The position numbers and the translations under genes are program-made. 64,000 nucleotides of DNA from Methylobacterium sp. E-066 (GTDB lineage: Bacteria > Pseudomonadota > Alphaproteobacteria > Rhizobiales > Beijerinckiaceae): assembly GCF_022829635.1 (NCBI RefSeq), contig NZ_JAKSYO010000214.1, positions 98,884-162,883 on the forward strand, written 5' to 3'. The notes under the pieces were generated by a model. The model did no database searches. It worked only from the letters and a program-made list of their open reading frames with translations, and had not been told where the DNA came from. This document shows positions 9,104-16,822 of the stretch, in pieces. Numbering within the stretch: the stretch's first letter is position 1; each line of letters begins with the position of its first letter.

Positions 9104-9445
9104 CTAGTGGCAAGCAATGCCGGCATCGGCAGGCGACATGCCGCGTGCAAGCCGGCGCCCGACATGGAACAGAACCTTCTCGATCAGCGCCACGGTCATC
9201 GGGTCGCCATCGTGCTGGGCGAGGTGATAGGCGACGAGCAGGTTGTCGCTGATGTCGCCGAGCAGATCCGCGGAATCGCTGTGGATGTCCACGGATTGCG
9301 GCTCTGGGTCGGCCGCGGTTTCGCCGACCGGCTGGTCGCGTGCCACCTGCGAGACTTCGATGACCTGGCGTGCCGAATCGGTCATCGCCCGCATCTCCGC
9401 CAGCAATTCCAAGCCCTTGGCGTCTTCGGGCGTGTCGTTACGCAT
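9104..9445 (-). CDS. Small hypothetical protein, related to the 56.9-kb small protein
   Basis: 113 residues from the ATG at 9445; the frame extends upstream but without a better start. The N-terminal half is acidic and probably disordered (ETAADPEPQSVDIHSDSADL). The C-terminal half is helical: DNLLVAYHLAQHDGDP then ALIEKVLFHVGRRLARGM. The C-terminal helices resemble those of the 76-residue protein at 56868-57098 (HGTPQMKMLSRVLLHIVGK). No signal peptide or transmembrane helix is seen and no function can be assigned. An AT-rich region with its probable promoter lies upstream (9540-9620). Confidence 0.55.
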   Translation of the reverse strand: MRNDTPEDAKGLELLAEMRAMTDSARQVIEVSQVARDQPVGETAADPEPQSVDIHSDSADLLGDISDNLLVAYHLAQHDGDPMTVALIEKVLFHVGRRLARGMSPADAGIACH

Positions 9446-9675
9446 GGTCCGGTCCCCCAACCGGCACCAAACTGCACCTACAGGTTGCGGTCCGTCAACC
9501 GTCGACCTGCGCATCTTCGAGGCAGAAGGCGTCCGAAGCACAATTGTCGCAGGGTTATGCTGAAAATATTTCGATCGATAAAGTATTAAAGACGAATACT
9601 ATACAATCTTAGGATGCAGAAACAAGCGACGCTACGTCCCGCCGGATCGCGCGACATTCGCCGCTGAACGCAAGA

Positions 9676-9705
9676 ACGCCCCCGCGAAGACATTCGCGAG
9701 GGCGT
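9676..9705 (-). terminator. Hairpin downstream of the lanmodulin-like gene
   Basis: ACGCCCCCGCGAA and TTCGCGAGGGCGT pair as a 13-bp stem with one mismatch around a 4-base loop. It lies 38 bases beyond the stop of the minus-strand EF-hand gene. The T-tract on that strand is weak (TTCTTGCG), so termination is probable rather than certain. Confidence 0.5.
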
Positions 9706-9743
9706 CGGCATTTTCCGTGCGCGCGAGGAGCGCTAACGAAACG

Positions 9744-10157
9744 TTACTTGATCAGGGCGAGCAGCGCCTTGCCAGCCTTGGAGTTCAGCTCCTTGGCGTC
9801 GAGGGTGCCGTCACCGTCCGGATCGGCCGCCTTGAAGCGCGCGTCGACCGCAGCGAGGTACTCTTTCTTGTCGACGGTGCCGTCGTTGTCCGGATCGGCC
9901 TGCTTCAGGCCGGCCTTGCTCAGACGGCCCTTCAGCTCCTTGGCATCGAGGGTGCCGTCGGAATCCTTCTCCAGGCGATCGAAGGTCGCCGACGCGACAG
10001 CCTCGACTTCCTTGAGGTCGACGGTGCCGTCGTTGTCGGTGTCGATCATCTTGACGGCGCTGGCGCCGCTCACCGGCTTGGCCAGGGCGGCGGGGACGGC
10101 GAGACCGGTGACGGCGAACGCGACTACCGCGAAACCACTGATGAAACGACGTGTCAT
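9744..10157 (-). CDS. lanM: Lanmodulin-like periplasmic EF-hand protein
   Basis: A 137-residue protein: a signal peptide of about 26 residues (ending PAALA), then four EF-hand loops at 39-50 (DTDNDGTVDLKE), 63-74 (EKDSDGTLDAKE), 88-99 (DPDNDGTVDKKE) and 112-123 (DPDGDGTLDAKE). Loop starts are 24, 25 and 24 residues apart, the tight spacing of lanmodulin, the picomolar lanthanide binder of Methylobacterium. DAKELKGR, DKKEYLAAV and the end LALIK also match lanmodulin as I recall it. The hallmark Pro at loop position 2 is kept in EF3 and EF4 but is Thr in EF1 and Lys in EF2, and EF2 begins with Glu. The start at 10157 has GGGAGC upstream. The likely role is periplasmic lanthanide (or Ca) binding; lower or altered selectivity is possible. 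Confidence 0.8.
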   Translation of the reverse strand: MTRRFISGFAVVAFAVTGLAVPAALAKPVSGASAVKMIDTDNDGTVDLKEVEAVASATFDRLEKDSDGTLDAKELKGRLSKAGLKQADPDNDGTVDKKEYLAAVDARFKAADPDGDGTLDAKELNSKAGKALLALIK

Positions 10158-10263
10158 TGCCAAATGCTCCCGAAACATGATGCGCGATCTTCCTAGTCGC
10201 GCGCCGGCTTTGCCGCAAGTGCGAAATTGGCCGCGCAACGCACCCGTCCGGAAGGTCGAGATG

Positions 10264-10294
10264 AGAAAAAGGGGCCGGCGCATGCCGACCCCTC
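10264..10294 (-). terminator. Rho-independent terminator for the 10.3-kb small secreted protein
   Basis: AGGGGCCGGC and GCCGACCCCT pair with one mismatch around a GCAT loop. On the minus strand the stem is followed by CCCCTTTTTCTC, a good T-tract, 41 bases past the stop at 10335. It separates this gene from the downstream lanmodulin-like gene. Confidence 0.7.
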
Positions 10295-10334
10295 TCAATA
10301 TCTTCAGGTCACGCCGTGCTGTCGGCAGACCAAC

Positions 10335-10586
10335 TCAATAGCCGTAGCCGCGGCGAACGGCCGGACGGTCGTCATCGAAACGCTGGCGGCGATACATCCG
10401 GTCGTCGTCGTCGGCGCGGTCGCGATCCCGGCGATAGTCCTCGCGGCGGAAGTCGCGTTCCCGCTGGCCGCGGGAGCGCAGATCGACGCTGGGGCCGTCG
10501 GGTCCGATATCGATGCGCTGAGCCGAAGCGGGAACGACGGTCGCGAGGGAGGCGGCCAGGATGGCGCCGGCGAGCAGGGTCTTCAT
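10335..10586 (-). CDS. Small secreted Arg/Asp-rich protein
   Basis: 83 residues from the ATG at 10586, preceded by AGGAG. Residues 1-22 form a clean signal peptide (KTLLAGAILAASLATVVPAS, then AQ). The mature protein begins with IDIGPDGPSVDLRSRGQR and continues as a highly charged Arg/Asp-rich stretch (RREDYRRDRDRADDDD), ending RRGYGY. Composition suggests an unstructured, highly soluble periplasmic or secreted polypeptide. No enzymatic motif or known domain is visible. Similar small exported Arg/Tyr-rich proteins are common in Rhizobiales, without assigned function. Confidence 0.65.
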   Translation of the reverse strand: MKTLLAGAILAASLATVVPASAQRIDIGPDGPSVDLRSRGQRERDFRREDYRRDRDRADDDDRMYRRQRFDDDRPAVRRGYGY

Positions 10587-10687
10587 GGGACACTCCTTCG
10601 TGCGTTGGAGGCCCAACACAGTCTCGTGAGGATCGTTCCCGATTCGCCAAAGGCTTTTCCCGTCGCGCCGCAGGGATCTTGCCGGCC

Positions 10688-12310
10688 TCAGGCCAGGGTC
10701 GACAGGTCCTGAAACCAGTGCTGCGCCTGGACATAGTCCTTCACCCGCGGCGACAACGCGTGCGGATTGGTGTCGTGCACCACCCAGACTTGCACCGCGT
10801 CGTCGACGACGATCTCGTGGATGCGCGCGAGAAGCTTGTTCTGCTCATCCGGATCCAGGCTCGCCTTTACCTTGTCGCAGAGGGCATCGACGTCCGGGTT
10901 GCGGTAGTGGCTCCAGTTCACGCCCCCCGGTGCGATCTGCTTCGAATCGTAGAAGCGCAGGATCGCGTAGAACGGGTCGGAGGTAACGTAGGCGATGTTG
11001 CCGGCGGTGATGCCCTTGAGGCTCGGATCCGCCGCGCCCTGGCGCCAGGCCGTGTAGGCCACCTCCAGTTCCACCGTCTTGAACTCGACCTGGATGCCGA
11101 TCTCGGCCCAGCTCTGCTGGACGAACTCGTTGATCGGCAGGGACAGCATCTGCCCGGTCCCGCCGGTGGGGATCATGATCGTGGTCTTCACCGGATTCTT
11201 CACCGAGAAGCCGGCCTCCTGCACGAGCTTGCGCGCCTGATCGACGTCGGTCTTGATCTGGAAGCTGGGCTTGCCGAACCACGGGCTCGACGTCTGCATC
11301 TGGCCGACCGCGGGTTGCGCGAGGCCGCCGAGCAACTGGACGACGCCCTCGCGGTCGATGGCGAGGTTGGCGGCCTTGCGCAGGCGCAGGTCCCGCCAGG
11401 GCGAACCCTCCAGCATCGACAGGTGGTAGTTCCAGACATGCGGCGTGTCGTTGCCGACGACGCGCATGCCGGACGCCTTCAGGCGCGGCACCGCGTCGGG
11501 GGCCGGCGCCTCGATCAGGTCGACATTGCCGGAGAGCAGCGCGTTCACCCGGGCGAGATCCTCGGGGACGCAGGTCAGCGTCAGCTTGGAGAGCTTCGGC
11601 ACCCGCTTCGGGTTCCAGTAGCCGGCATTCGGCAGCAGCTCGAGGCGGACCCGGGGGACCAGCTGGCCCATCTTGAACGGGCCGGTGCCCGAGGGTTGGA
11701 ACGCGAACTTGGCCCAGTCGCGCCCGACCGCCTCGTATTGCGCGGGCGAGGAGATCAGGAACCACAGCATCTGGTAGGGAAACAGGCTGTCGGGATTCTT
11801 GGTGGTCACCTGGACGGTCTTGGCGTCGAGCTTCCGGTAGCTCGCGACACCGGGCAGCCGCGGCCGGACCTGGGCGGCCTGCCGCTGGTCGAAATGCGGC
11901 GCCTCCTTGTTGAGGACCTTGTCGAAGTTCCAGATCACCGCATCGGCATCGAAGGCCGAGCCGTCATGGAACGCCACGCCCTCGCGCAGGTGGAAGATCC
12001 AGATCTTGGGATCGGCCTTGTCGACCTCCCAGGACGTGGCGAGGCCGGGGACCATCGTGCCCGGCCGGTCGGTGATATCGAGGTCCCAGGCGACCAGGGG
12101 ATCGTACAGGGTCAGGCCGGTGAACTGGTAGCCGCCGGCGCCCCGGTCCGGCTGGCCGGTGGTGAGCGGCAGGTCGGTCATCGAGATGCCGTAGGTCAGG
12201 CTGCCGGCGGCCGCGCCCTGCGCGCCGGCCCGTCCCGCCGTACCCAGTGCCGCCAGGGCAGCGCCCCCGGCCATGAGCGCGCGGCGTGTCGGCTTGATCA
12301 GGTCCATCAT
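10688..12310 (-). CDS. Peptide/nickel-type ABC transporter substrate-binding protein
   Basis: A 540-residue family 5 solute-binding protein. The N-terminus carries a Tat-like leader (KPTRRALMAGGAALAALG, cut near AGAQG). The body has the family landmarks: WIFHLREGVAFHDGSAFDADAV, then FQPSGTGPFKMG, then RKAANLAIDREGVVQLLGG. It should bind oligopeptides or another small solute in the periplasm. No permease or ATPase genes are adjacent, so it is an orphan or works with a transporter encoded elsewhere. Two ATGs in tandem at 12310 and 12307 are equally good starts. Confidence 0.85.
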   Translation of the reverse strand: MMDLIKPTRRALMAGGAALAALGTAGRAGAQGAAAGSLTYGISMTDLPLTTGQPDRGAGGYQFTGLTLYDPLVAWDLDITDRPGTMVPGLATSWEVDKADPKIWIFHLREGVAFHDGSAFDADAVIWNFDKVLNKEAPHFDQRQAAQVRPRLPGVASYRKLDAKTVQVTTKNPDSLFPYQMLWFLISSPAQYEAVGRDWAKFAFQPSGTGPFKMGQLVPRVRLELLPNAGYWNPKRVPKLSKLTLTCVPEDLARVNALLSGNVDLIEAPAPDAVPRLKASGMRVVGNDTPHVWNYHLSMLEGSPWRDLRLRKAANLAIDREGVVQLLGGLAQPAVGQMQTSSPWFGKPSFQIKTDVDQARKLVQEAGFSVKNPVKTTIMIPTGGTGQMLSLPINEFVQQSWAEIGIQVEFKTVELEVAYTAWRQGAADPSLKGITAGNIAYVTSDPFYAILRFYDSKQIAPGGVNWSHYRNPDVDALCDKVKASLDPDEQNKLLARIHEIVVDDAVQVWVVHDTNPHALSPRVKDYVQAQHWFQDLSTLA

Positions 12311-12435
12311 GTCTCTCGGCAGAAGGGGACGCACCGCCGGTCAGCGCCCTCCTCCGTCGAGAAGTACCGCCGCGGGCCGCATACGGTATCTTGCATGCAT
12401 CGTGCCCAACGCTGCGGCAGCCGGTATTCCGACCC

Positions 12436-13497
12436 TCAGCCCGCCCAGACCTGCCCGGGCCTCAGGGCCAGGAACCGCTCTGGAGCGAGGCCCTGCGCGT
12501 CCAGCGCCGCCGCCAGCGCCTCGACGGGCCGATCGATCCCCTCGTCGGTGAGCTGGAAGGTGCCCCAATGGTGGCCCAGCGCCTGCTCGGCTCCGAGGAG
12601 CGCGAACGCCTCCACGGCCTCGGCCGGGTTCACGTGCTGCGCCTGCATGAACCAGCGCGGCTCGTAGGCGCCGATCGGCAGGGTCGCCAGGCGTGGCGCC
12701 CCGAACCGGGCGCGGATGTCGCGAAACAGGCCGCCATCGCCGAACCCGGTATCGCCCACGTGGTAATGGACGCCCTGGGCCGAGGTGATCACGAAGGCGC
12801 ACCACAACGCCATGCGCCGGTCCTGAACGCCGCGGGCGGACCAGTGGTTGGCCGGCACCAAGTGGACGGCCAGCCCGTCGCCGAGATCGACCGACTCGCC
12901 CCAGTCGCGGGTCTCGACATGCATCGTGTCGTCGTAGTTGCGCAGGATCGTATCGTTGCCGAGCGGCGCCACGATCAGCGGCTGATGCGCCTGCCAGATC
13001 CGGGCGAGGCTCGGCCCGTCGAGATGGTCGTAGTGGTTGTGGGTGATCAGCACGACGTCGATCGGCGGCAGGTCAGCGAACGCGATCCCCGGCGGATTGA
13101 CCCGCTTCGGGCCGGCGAAGCGGACCGGGCTCGCCCGCTTGGCGAAGACCGGATCGATCAGGATGTTGCGGCCGGCGACCTGCACCAGATAGCTCGCATG
13201 CCCGATCAGCACGACGCGCAGCGATCCGCTGCGCTCGGGCGGCCGGTCGGCGGGAAAGGGGCTCGGGTAGCTCTTGGGCCAGGGCTCGCGCTGCCGCTTG
13301 GCCTGCCAGCGCAGCACGTCCGGCAGGGACTTGTCGGTAGCTTGGTCCGGCAAGAAGAACCGCAGCCCGTCGAAATGGTCGGATTTCGGCCCGCGATAAT
13401 ACGGGTTCTTGCCCCGCCGGTGGGCGGCATAGCCGACGCCGCCGAGCGTCATGACCGTGGCCGCACTCGCGACCGTGAGCAGGCTGCGCCGTTTCAT
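12436..13497 (-). CDS. Metallo-beta-lactamase-fold hydrolase (NAPE-PLD/UlaG-like)
   Basis: 353 residues. The N-terminal hydrophobic stretch (LLTVASAATVMTLGGVGYAA) is a signal peptide or membrane anchor. The metal-binding motif THNHYDHLD lies at 152-160 (His153, His155, Asp157, His158), with further ligands in PANHWS and HVGDTGFGD and a late GHHWGTF. The layout, including VLIGHASYLVQVAGRNILID before the HxHxDH motif, matches outer-membrane or periplasmic MBL hydrolases similar to N-acylphosphatidylethanolamine phospholipase D. The substrate is unknown, and a lipid phosphodiester is only an inference from family resemblance. It is transcribed toward the substrate-binding protein gene with a 125-base gap. 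Confidence 0.85.
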   Translation of the reverse strand: MKRRSLLTVASAATVMTLGGVGYAAHRRGKNPYYRGPKSDHFDGLRFFLPDQATDKSLPDVLRWQAKRQREPWPKSYPSPFPADRPPERSGSLRVVLIGHASYLVQVAGRNILIDPVFAKRASPVRFAGPKRVNPPGIAFADLPPIDVVLITHNHYDHLDGPSLARIWQAHQPLIVAPLGNDTILRNYDDTMHVETRDWGESVDLGDGLAVHLVPANHWSARGVQDRRMALWCAFVITSAQGVHYHVGDTGFGDGGLFRDIRARFGAPRLATLPIGAYEPRWFMQAQHVNPAEAVEAFALLGAEQALGHHWGTFQLTDEGIDRPVEALAAALDAQGLAPERFLALRPGQVWAG

Positions 13498-13573
13498 GGT
13501 TGGGAGATGGCCGGCAAGGGGCCGTGGTCAAGCTCCCCCGGCCGCGACGGGGAGCCTCAGGGCTGTCCTCGCC

Positions 13574-13810
13574 TCACTCCACGGCCTCGGCGGCGAGCGA
13601 CAGGCGCGCGCGAAACACCACCTTGCCGACCGCGTCGCGCACGCAGGCGACGTAATCCTGGCGCTCGACATCGGGCAGCATGTCGCGGGCGATCGCCGAC
13701 ATGATCCGGGTCACCTTGGCGCGCGCGGCCGGCAGGTCCGGCAGGTCGAAGCCGACCTCGTCGCGGACCGGCTGGGAACCGTCATGGAGATCGATGAAGT
13801 AGCGAGGCAT
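13574..13810 (-). CDS. DUF6894 family small protein
   Basis: 78 residues from the ATG at 13810. The start MPRYFIDLHDGSQPVRDEVG is the family signature of DUF6894, whose members begin with RYxFD/HDG-type motifs and are abundant, in many copies, in Methylobacterium and Bradyrhizobium. The middle (LPDLPAARAKVTRIMSAIAR) is helical and the end (GKVVFRARLSLAAE) is the usual strand pair. The function is unknown; there are no membrane or export signals. Confidence 0.75.
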   Translation of the reverse strand: MPRYFIDLHDGSQPVRDEVGFDLPDLPAARAKVTRIMSAIARDMLPDVERQDYVACVRDAVGKVVFRARLSLAAEAVE

Positions 13811-13915
13811 CGGCGCGCAGCGTCTCGAGGGAGGTAATTCTCCAATAGGAGTGCGCAAATTGTGGTTAATGATGCGTTAATCGTCTCGAATAGTCGTCTA
13901 TAACTGTCCTACAAA

Positions 13916-15004
13916 TCAGGAGCGCCAGCGCAGTTCGCGCTGTTCCAGAGGGTTCACGAACGCGCGAGCGGCCCGGGCCGATTCCAGGGCCTCGCGCTTG
14001 AGCCGGAAATACCATTGCGAGGGCAGATCGCCCTGGCCGAACAGCACCATGGTCGGCTTGCGGTCGAGGCCGTCCTGTGCGTGCTGGAGCACCTGCTGGT
14101 CCTGGGTCAGGAACTGCCGCATCAGCGGCCGGGCGATGGGCTTGAGCAGGTTCAGCGCCGGCATGCTCCAGTAGAGGGCATTGGTGAGCAGCGTGCGGTC
14201 CGGCGTCAGCGGCGTCGCGAAGGTGTAGTTGGCCACGCGCTTCTCGCCGGCACGGATGCGCTCCAGGCGCACGCCGGGCAGGCGGAACTCGATCTCGACC
14301 TCGGGCACGCCGCCGAGCAGGCGGTAGACCGGCGAACTCGTCGTGGTGGCGTGGCTGGTCATGACGAAGCCGTGCGGCACCGGCTGAAACGTCTTCACCT
14401 TCTCGCGCAGCTGCTTCGAGGGGCGGAACCACCAGCTGTCATGCACGAAGGCGACGTGCCCGGGATCGACCAGGCTCAGGGTGGTGAGATCGTAGGAGGC
14501 CTCGACCACGAGCTCGACGACGAGAGACCCGGCCGGCTCGAAATCCAGCTTCGGCACTTCGGGCACCGCACCGGCCGCGGGGCCGAGATGCGGGTTCACC
14601 CACAGGAACCCGGCGCTCTCCTGAACGGGGAAGCGCTGGACTTGGATGCGGGAGAAATCGGCGGCATCGTGCTCGGACAGCGTCGGCACGTCGCGGCAGC
14701 GCCCGTCCGTGCCGAAGCGCCAGCCGTGGAACGGGCACATCAGCGTGTCGCCGTCGAAGCGCCCCTTCGACAGGGCCATGCCGCGGTGCGGACAGCGGTC
14801 GCGCAGCGCGAACGGCGTCCCGTCCGGGGCGCGGCCCAGCACGATCTGCTCGCCGTTCAGCTCCACGGCGCGAAGCCCGGTGCGGCCGAGGCTGCGGGAC
14901 TGGCCGACGCAGTACCACGCATTGCCGAGCGGCTGACGCATGGCCTCGGGATCGAGGGCAGCGTCCTCGGGCGGACGCGGCAGGGACGTGACGGGCGCGT
15001 TCAA
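13916..15004 (-). CDS. Rieske-type aromatic ring-hydroxylating oxygenase (VanA-like)
   Basis: A 362-residue oxygenase subunit. The Rieske [2Fe-2S] motif is CPHRG at 71-75 (Cys71, His73) with CPFHGW at 90-95 (Cys90, His93). The mononuclear-iron site is in LVDPGHVAFVHDSWWF (His183, His188), matching the D-x2-H-x4-H pattern of vanillate O-demethylase and related single-component oxygenases. Such enzymes hydroxylate or demethylate aromatic acids with electrons from a separate ferredoxin reductase. No reductase gene lies nearby, so the electron donor must be encoded elsewhere. The substrate cannot be deduced from sequence alone. The start at 15004 gives the normal N-terminus. Confidence 0.85.
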   Translation of the reverse strand: MNAPVTSLPRPPEDAALDPEAMRQPLGNAWYCVGQSRSLGRTGLRAVELNGEQIVLGRAPDGTPFALRDRCPHRGMALSKGRFDGDTLMCPFHGWRFGTDGRCRDVPTLSEHDAADFSRIQVQRFPVQESAGFLWVNPHLGPAAGAVPEVPKLDFEPAGSLVVELVVEASYDLTTLSLVDPGHVAFVHDSWWFRPSKQLREKVKTFQPVPHGFVMTSHATTTSSPVYRLLGGVPEVEIEFRLPGVRLERIRAGEKRVANYTFATPLTPDRTLLTNALYWSMPALNLLKPIARPLMRQFLTQDQQVLQHAQDGLDRKPTMVLFGQGDLPSQWYFRLKREALESARAARAFVNPLEQRELRWRS

Positions 15005-15163
15005 AGGGGGTTCGGGCTGACCTCGGTGCGCCCGTCATACGCCCGGCAGCCGGAGCGGGAAAGCACGGGTGCGGGCACGGGCACAGGGAGGACAAACGGG
15101 CGCAGCTGCGGGGCTTCACAAGCGGCCAGGAGCCACCTACCTTCGCTTCACCCGCAACGAACG

Positions 15164-15177
15164 AAAGGAGGTGATCC
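15164..15177 (+). promoter_or_regulatory. Maximal Shine-Dalgarno sequence (AAAGGAGGTGATCC)
   Basis: Fourteen consecutive bases complementary to the 3' end of bacterial 16S rRNA (GGATCACCTCCTTT). It ends one base before the GTG start of the 23-codon ORF at 15179. Such an extended match is far stronger than the 4-6 bases usual in this window and could cause slow release or ribosome stalling at the site. Confidence 0.7.
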
Positions 15178-15178
15178 A

Positions 15179-15250
15179 GTGTCTCATTGTCATCAGCCGT
15201 CAGTCTCGGCTTACCGGACCTGGACCGTCGCCTCCGGCGCGTCGATCTAA
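15179..15250 (+). CDS. 23-residue ORF with extreme ribosome binding site
   Basis: GTG start at 15179 directly after the 14-base anti-Shine-Dalgarno match, stop TAA at 15248-15250. The peptide contains SHCHQPSVSAYRTWTVASG, with no charged cluster or membrane segment. The ORF is followed 60 bases later by a strong intrinsic terminator, so the unit is complete: leader, tiny ORF, terminator. No larger gene follows on this strand. Two readings are possible: a real small protein, or a decoy/regulatory RNA whose key element is the ribosome-binding sequence itself. I do not recognise the family with certainty. Confidence 0.5.
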   Translation: MSHCHQPSVSAYRTWTVASGASI

Positions 15251-15310
15251 GACGCGTCTGAGCCCCGATTTCGGGACAGTTCCGCCGGACATGACGGTTC
15301 GGCAATGGAA

Positions 15311-15342
15311 GGGCCACCCTCACGGGTGGCCCTTCGGCTTTT
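15311..15342 (+). terminator. Strong intrinsic terminator after the 23-codon ORF
   Basis: GGGCCACCC (15311-15319), loop TCAC, GGGTGGCCC (15324-15332): a perfect 9-bp GC-rich stem followed by TTCGGCTTTT. It closes a short transcript that would begin upstream of the 15164 ribosome-binding sequence. Confidence 0.8.
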
Positions 15343-15461
15343 CAGGACATGTGTTTCGTACGCCGCCTCTCTTTTTGAAAGCTGCTCCCCACCTCGGGTT
15401 CAGGGGTCACACAGGTCTCAATTTCGAGCAGGCCATGCCGTCGCCCGTGAAAGGCGCAGGT

Positions 15462-15557
15462 CCCCTCTCCCGTGCGGGAGAGGGACAGGGTGAGGAGTGC
15501 GACCTCTCCGGAAAGACCTGATCCCTCACCCCGACCCTCTCCCGCACGGGAGAGGGG
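15462..15557. repeat. REP-like palindromic repeat pair (family A)
   Basis: Two copies in opposite orientation: CCCTCTCCCGTGCGGGAGAG with trailing GGACAGGGTGAGG at 15462-15495, and its reverse complement form CCCTCACCCCGACCCTCTCC onward at 15523-15557. Each unit is itself a hairpin (CTCTCCCG/CGGGAGAG). The same unit recurs at 42300-42398 and 63958-63996. The rest of 15343-15624 holds no gene I can support. Confidence 0.85.
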
Positions 15558-15624
15558 GCGCGTCCCGGTCTGCAACAATGATTGCGGCTCGACCTGTGCA
15601 GGCCACAGCCTTCGCGGTGAGGCT

Positions 15625-16266
15625 CTAACGCTTCGGAGCCTGGAACAGCGGCTGGGCCAGGGCCTCGGTCCGCGCCCGCCACAGGTCGCGCTCCTCGTGC
15701 AGGGCATCGCGCTCGGCCGCGATGGCGTGGCGCTCGACCCGCAGCGCGTCGCGCTCGGCGATGGCCCGGTCGCGCTCGATGCGCATGTGCTCGCGCTCCT
15801 GGCGGAACCGCTCGCGCTCGCTCCGGAATTCCTCGCGCTCGGCGCGGACCTCTTCCTGCTCGGCGCGCAGATCCTCGATCGAGCCGATCTCCTCGCGGAT
15901 ATGCTCGCGGAGCGCCCGCATCTCCTCGGCCAGGATCGCCTGCAGCTCGTCCTGGCGCTCGGCCTCCAGCCGGAGCTTGGCCTTGAGCATCATGTTCTCG
16001 GCCATCAGCTCGGACACGTCCGCATCCTCCGCGGCCGCGCCGACCCCGTCGGGCTGAGCCACCAGCCGGGGCGACCAGGCCGCCTCGGCACCGCGCGGCG
16101 CCTTGGTCTCCGACTTGGTTTCCTCCGGAGCCTCGTCCGGCCGATCGTGGCCGCGCAGCTCGGCCGGGCTGTGGGTCTTCATCGTCGCGAGCCAGTCCCG
16201 CAGGGGACCGGGGGCGATGCGGCTGCCGGTCTCGTGCGGCGGGAAGGTGCGGGCGGGTTCCGACAT
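15625..16266 (-). CDS. Coiled-coil protein of unknown function
   Basis: 213 residues. Residues 1-85 are Pro/Ala/Glu-rich and probably disordered; residues about 88-200 form a long coiled coil in which a short, degenerate motif repeats (EREEFRSERERFRQEREHMR, IERDRAIAERDALRVER). There is no signal peptide or transmembrane helix, so it is likely cytoplasmic and structural or scaffolding. The Glu/Arg repeat makes the opposite strand open for a long distance, but the heptad spacing of Leu, Met and Ala supports this strand. It is convergent with the terminator region and divergent from the YHS-like gene. Confidence 0.65.
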   Translation of the reverse strand: MSEPARTFPPHETGSRIAPGPLRDWLATMKTHSPAELRGHDRPDEAPEETKSETKAPRGAEAAWSPRLVAQPDGVGAAAEDADVSELMAENMMLKAKLRLEAERQDELQAILAEEMRALREHIREEIGSIEDLRAEQEEVRAEREEFRSERERFRQEREHMRIERDRAIAERDALRVERHAIAAERDALHEERDLWRARTEALAQPLFQAPKR

Positions 16267-16562
16267 CGGCGGTCGTCCTGAACGGGTGCTGCCCGATCAG
16301 AGTCCCAACATGCTTAACGATCCGTAAAAGTTAATGGGCGGCTTCAACCCTGAGGTGGTTCGCAGCCGAGAAGACGGAAAATTGACTTTTCCGGCCGCCG
16401 CCGCTACCTCCCGCGCTTCCGATCCGTAGCAGATCGTCACGACACGAAGCCGACCGGCCCATGAGGCCGGAGGTCAACGCCCGACAGCGCGTCCGCGCCC
16501 TCGGGCGCGATCTGTGTTGGGCCGATCCGCTTCGCCGGGATCCGCCGGTCGAGGCTTATCGC

Positions 16563-16805
16563 ATGACCCAAGACGCCGTGACCCGAGTCGCCGCGACTCA
16601 AGCCGCGTTGAACATCGCGGACGCGATCAACGAGACCTGCCCCTGGTCGGGCAAGCCGATCTCGGCCGACTCGCTGACGCTCTATAACGGCGCCGTGGTC
16701 GGCTTCTGCAACCCGGAGTGCCGGGACAAGTTCGCGAGCGCCGTGCGCAGCTTCGAGGCCGCCCTCCAGGCGCGCCGCGTCGAGCGCGCCGGGCTCGAAC
16801 AGTAA
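16563..16805 (+). CDS. Small YHS/TRASH-like metal-binding protein
   Basis: 80 residues from the ATG at 16563; the frame is open upstream but begins there with Arg-rich noise. The motif NETCPWSGKPISADSLTLYN followed by GAVVGFCNPECRDKFASAV places Cys residues as CPxSGKP...GFCxxxC, the arrangement of YHS and TRASH-type zinc-binding domains, usually linked to metal sensing or delivery. A C-terminal helix follows. It lies 17 bases before ffh and may be co-transcribed with it. Confidence 0.65.
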   Translation: MTQDAVTRVAATQAALNIADAINETCPWSGKPISADSLTLYNGAVVGFCNPECRDKFASAVRSFEAALQARRVERAGLEQ

Positions 16806-16822
16806 GCGCGGGTCCGAAAACC

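Noticed and set aside
15462..15557. Repeat pair as a CRISPR array
   Set aside because: Only two units in opposite orientation, no regular spacers and no cas genes nearby.
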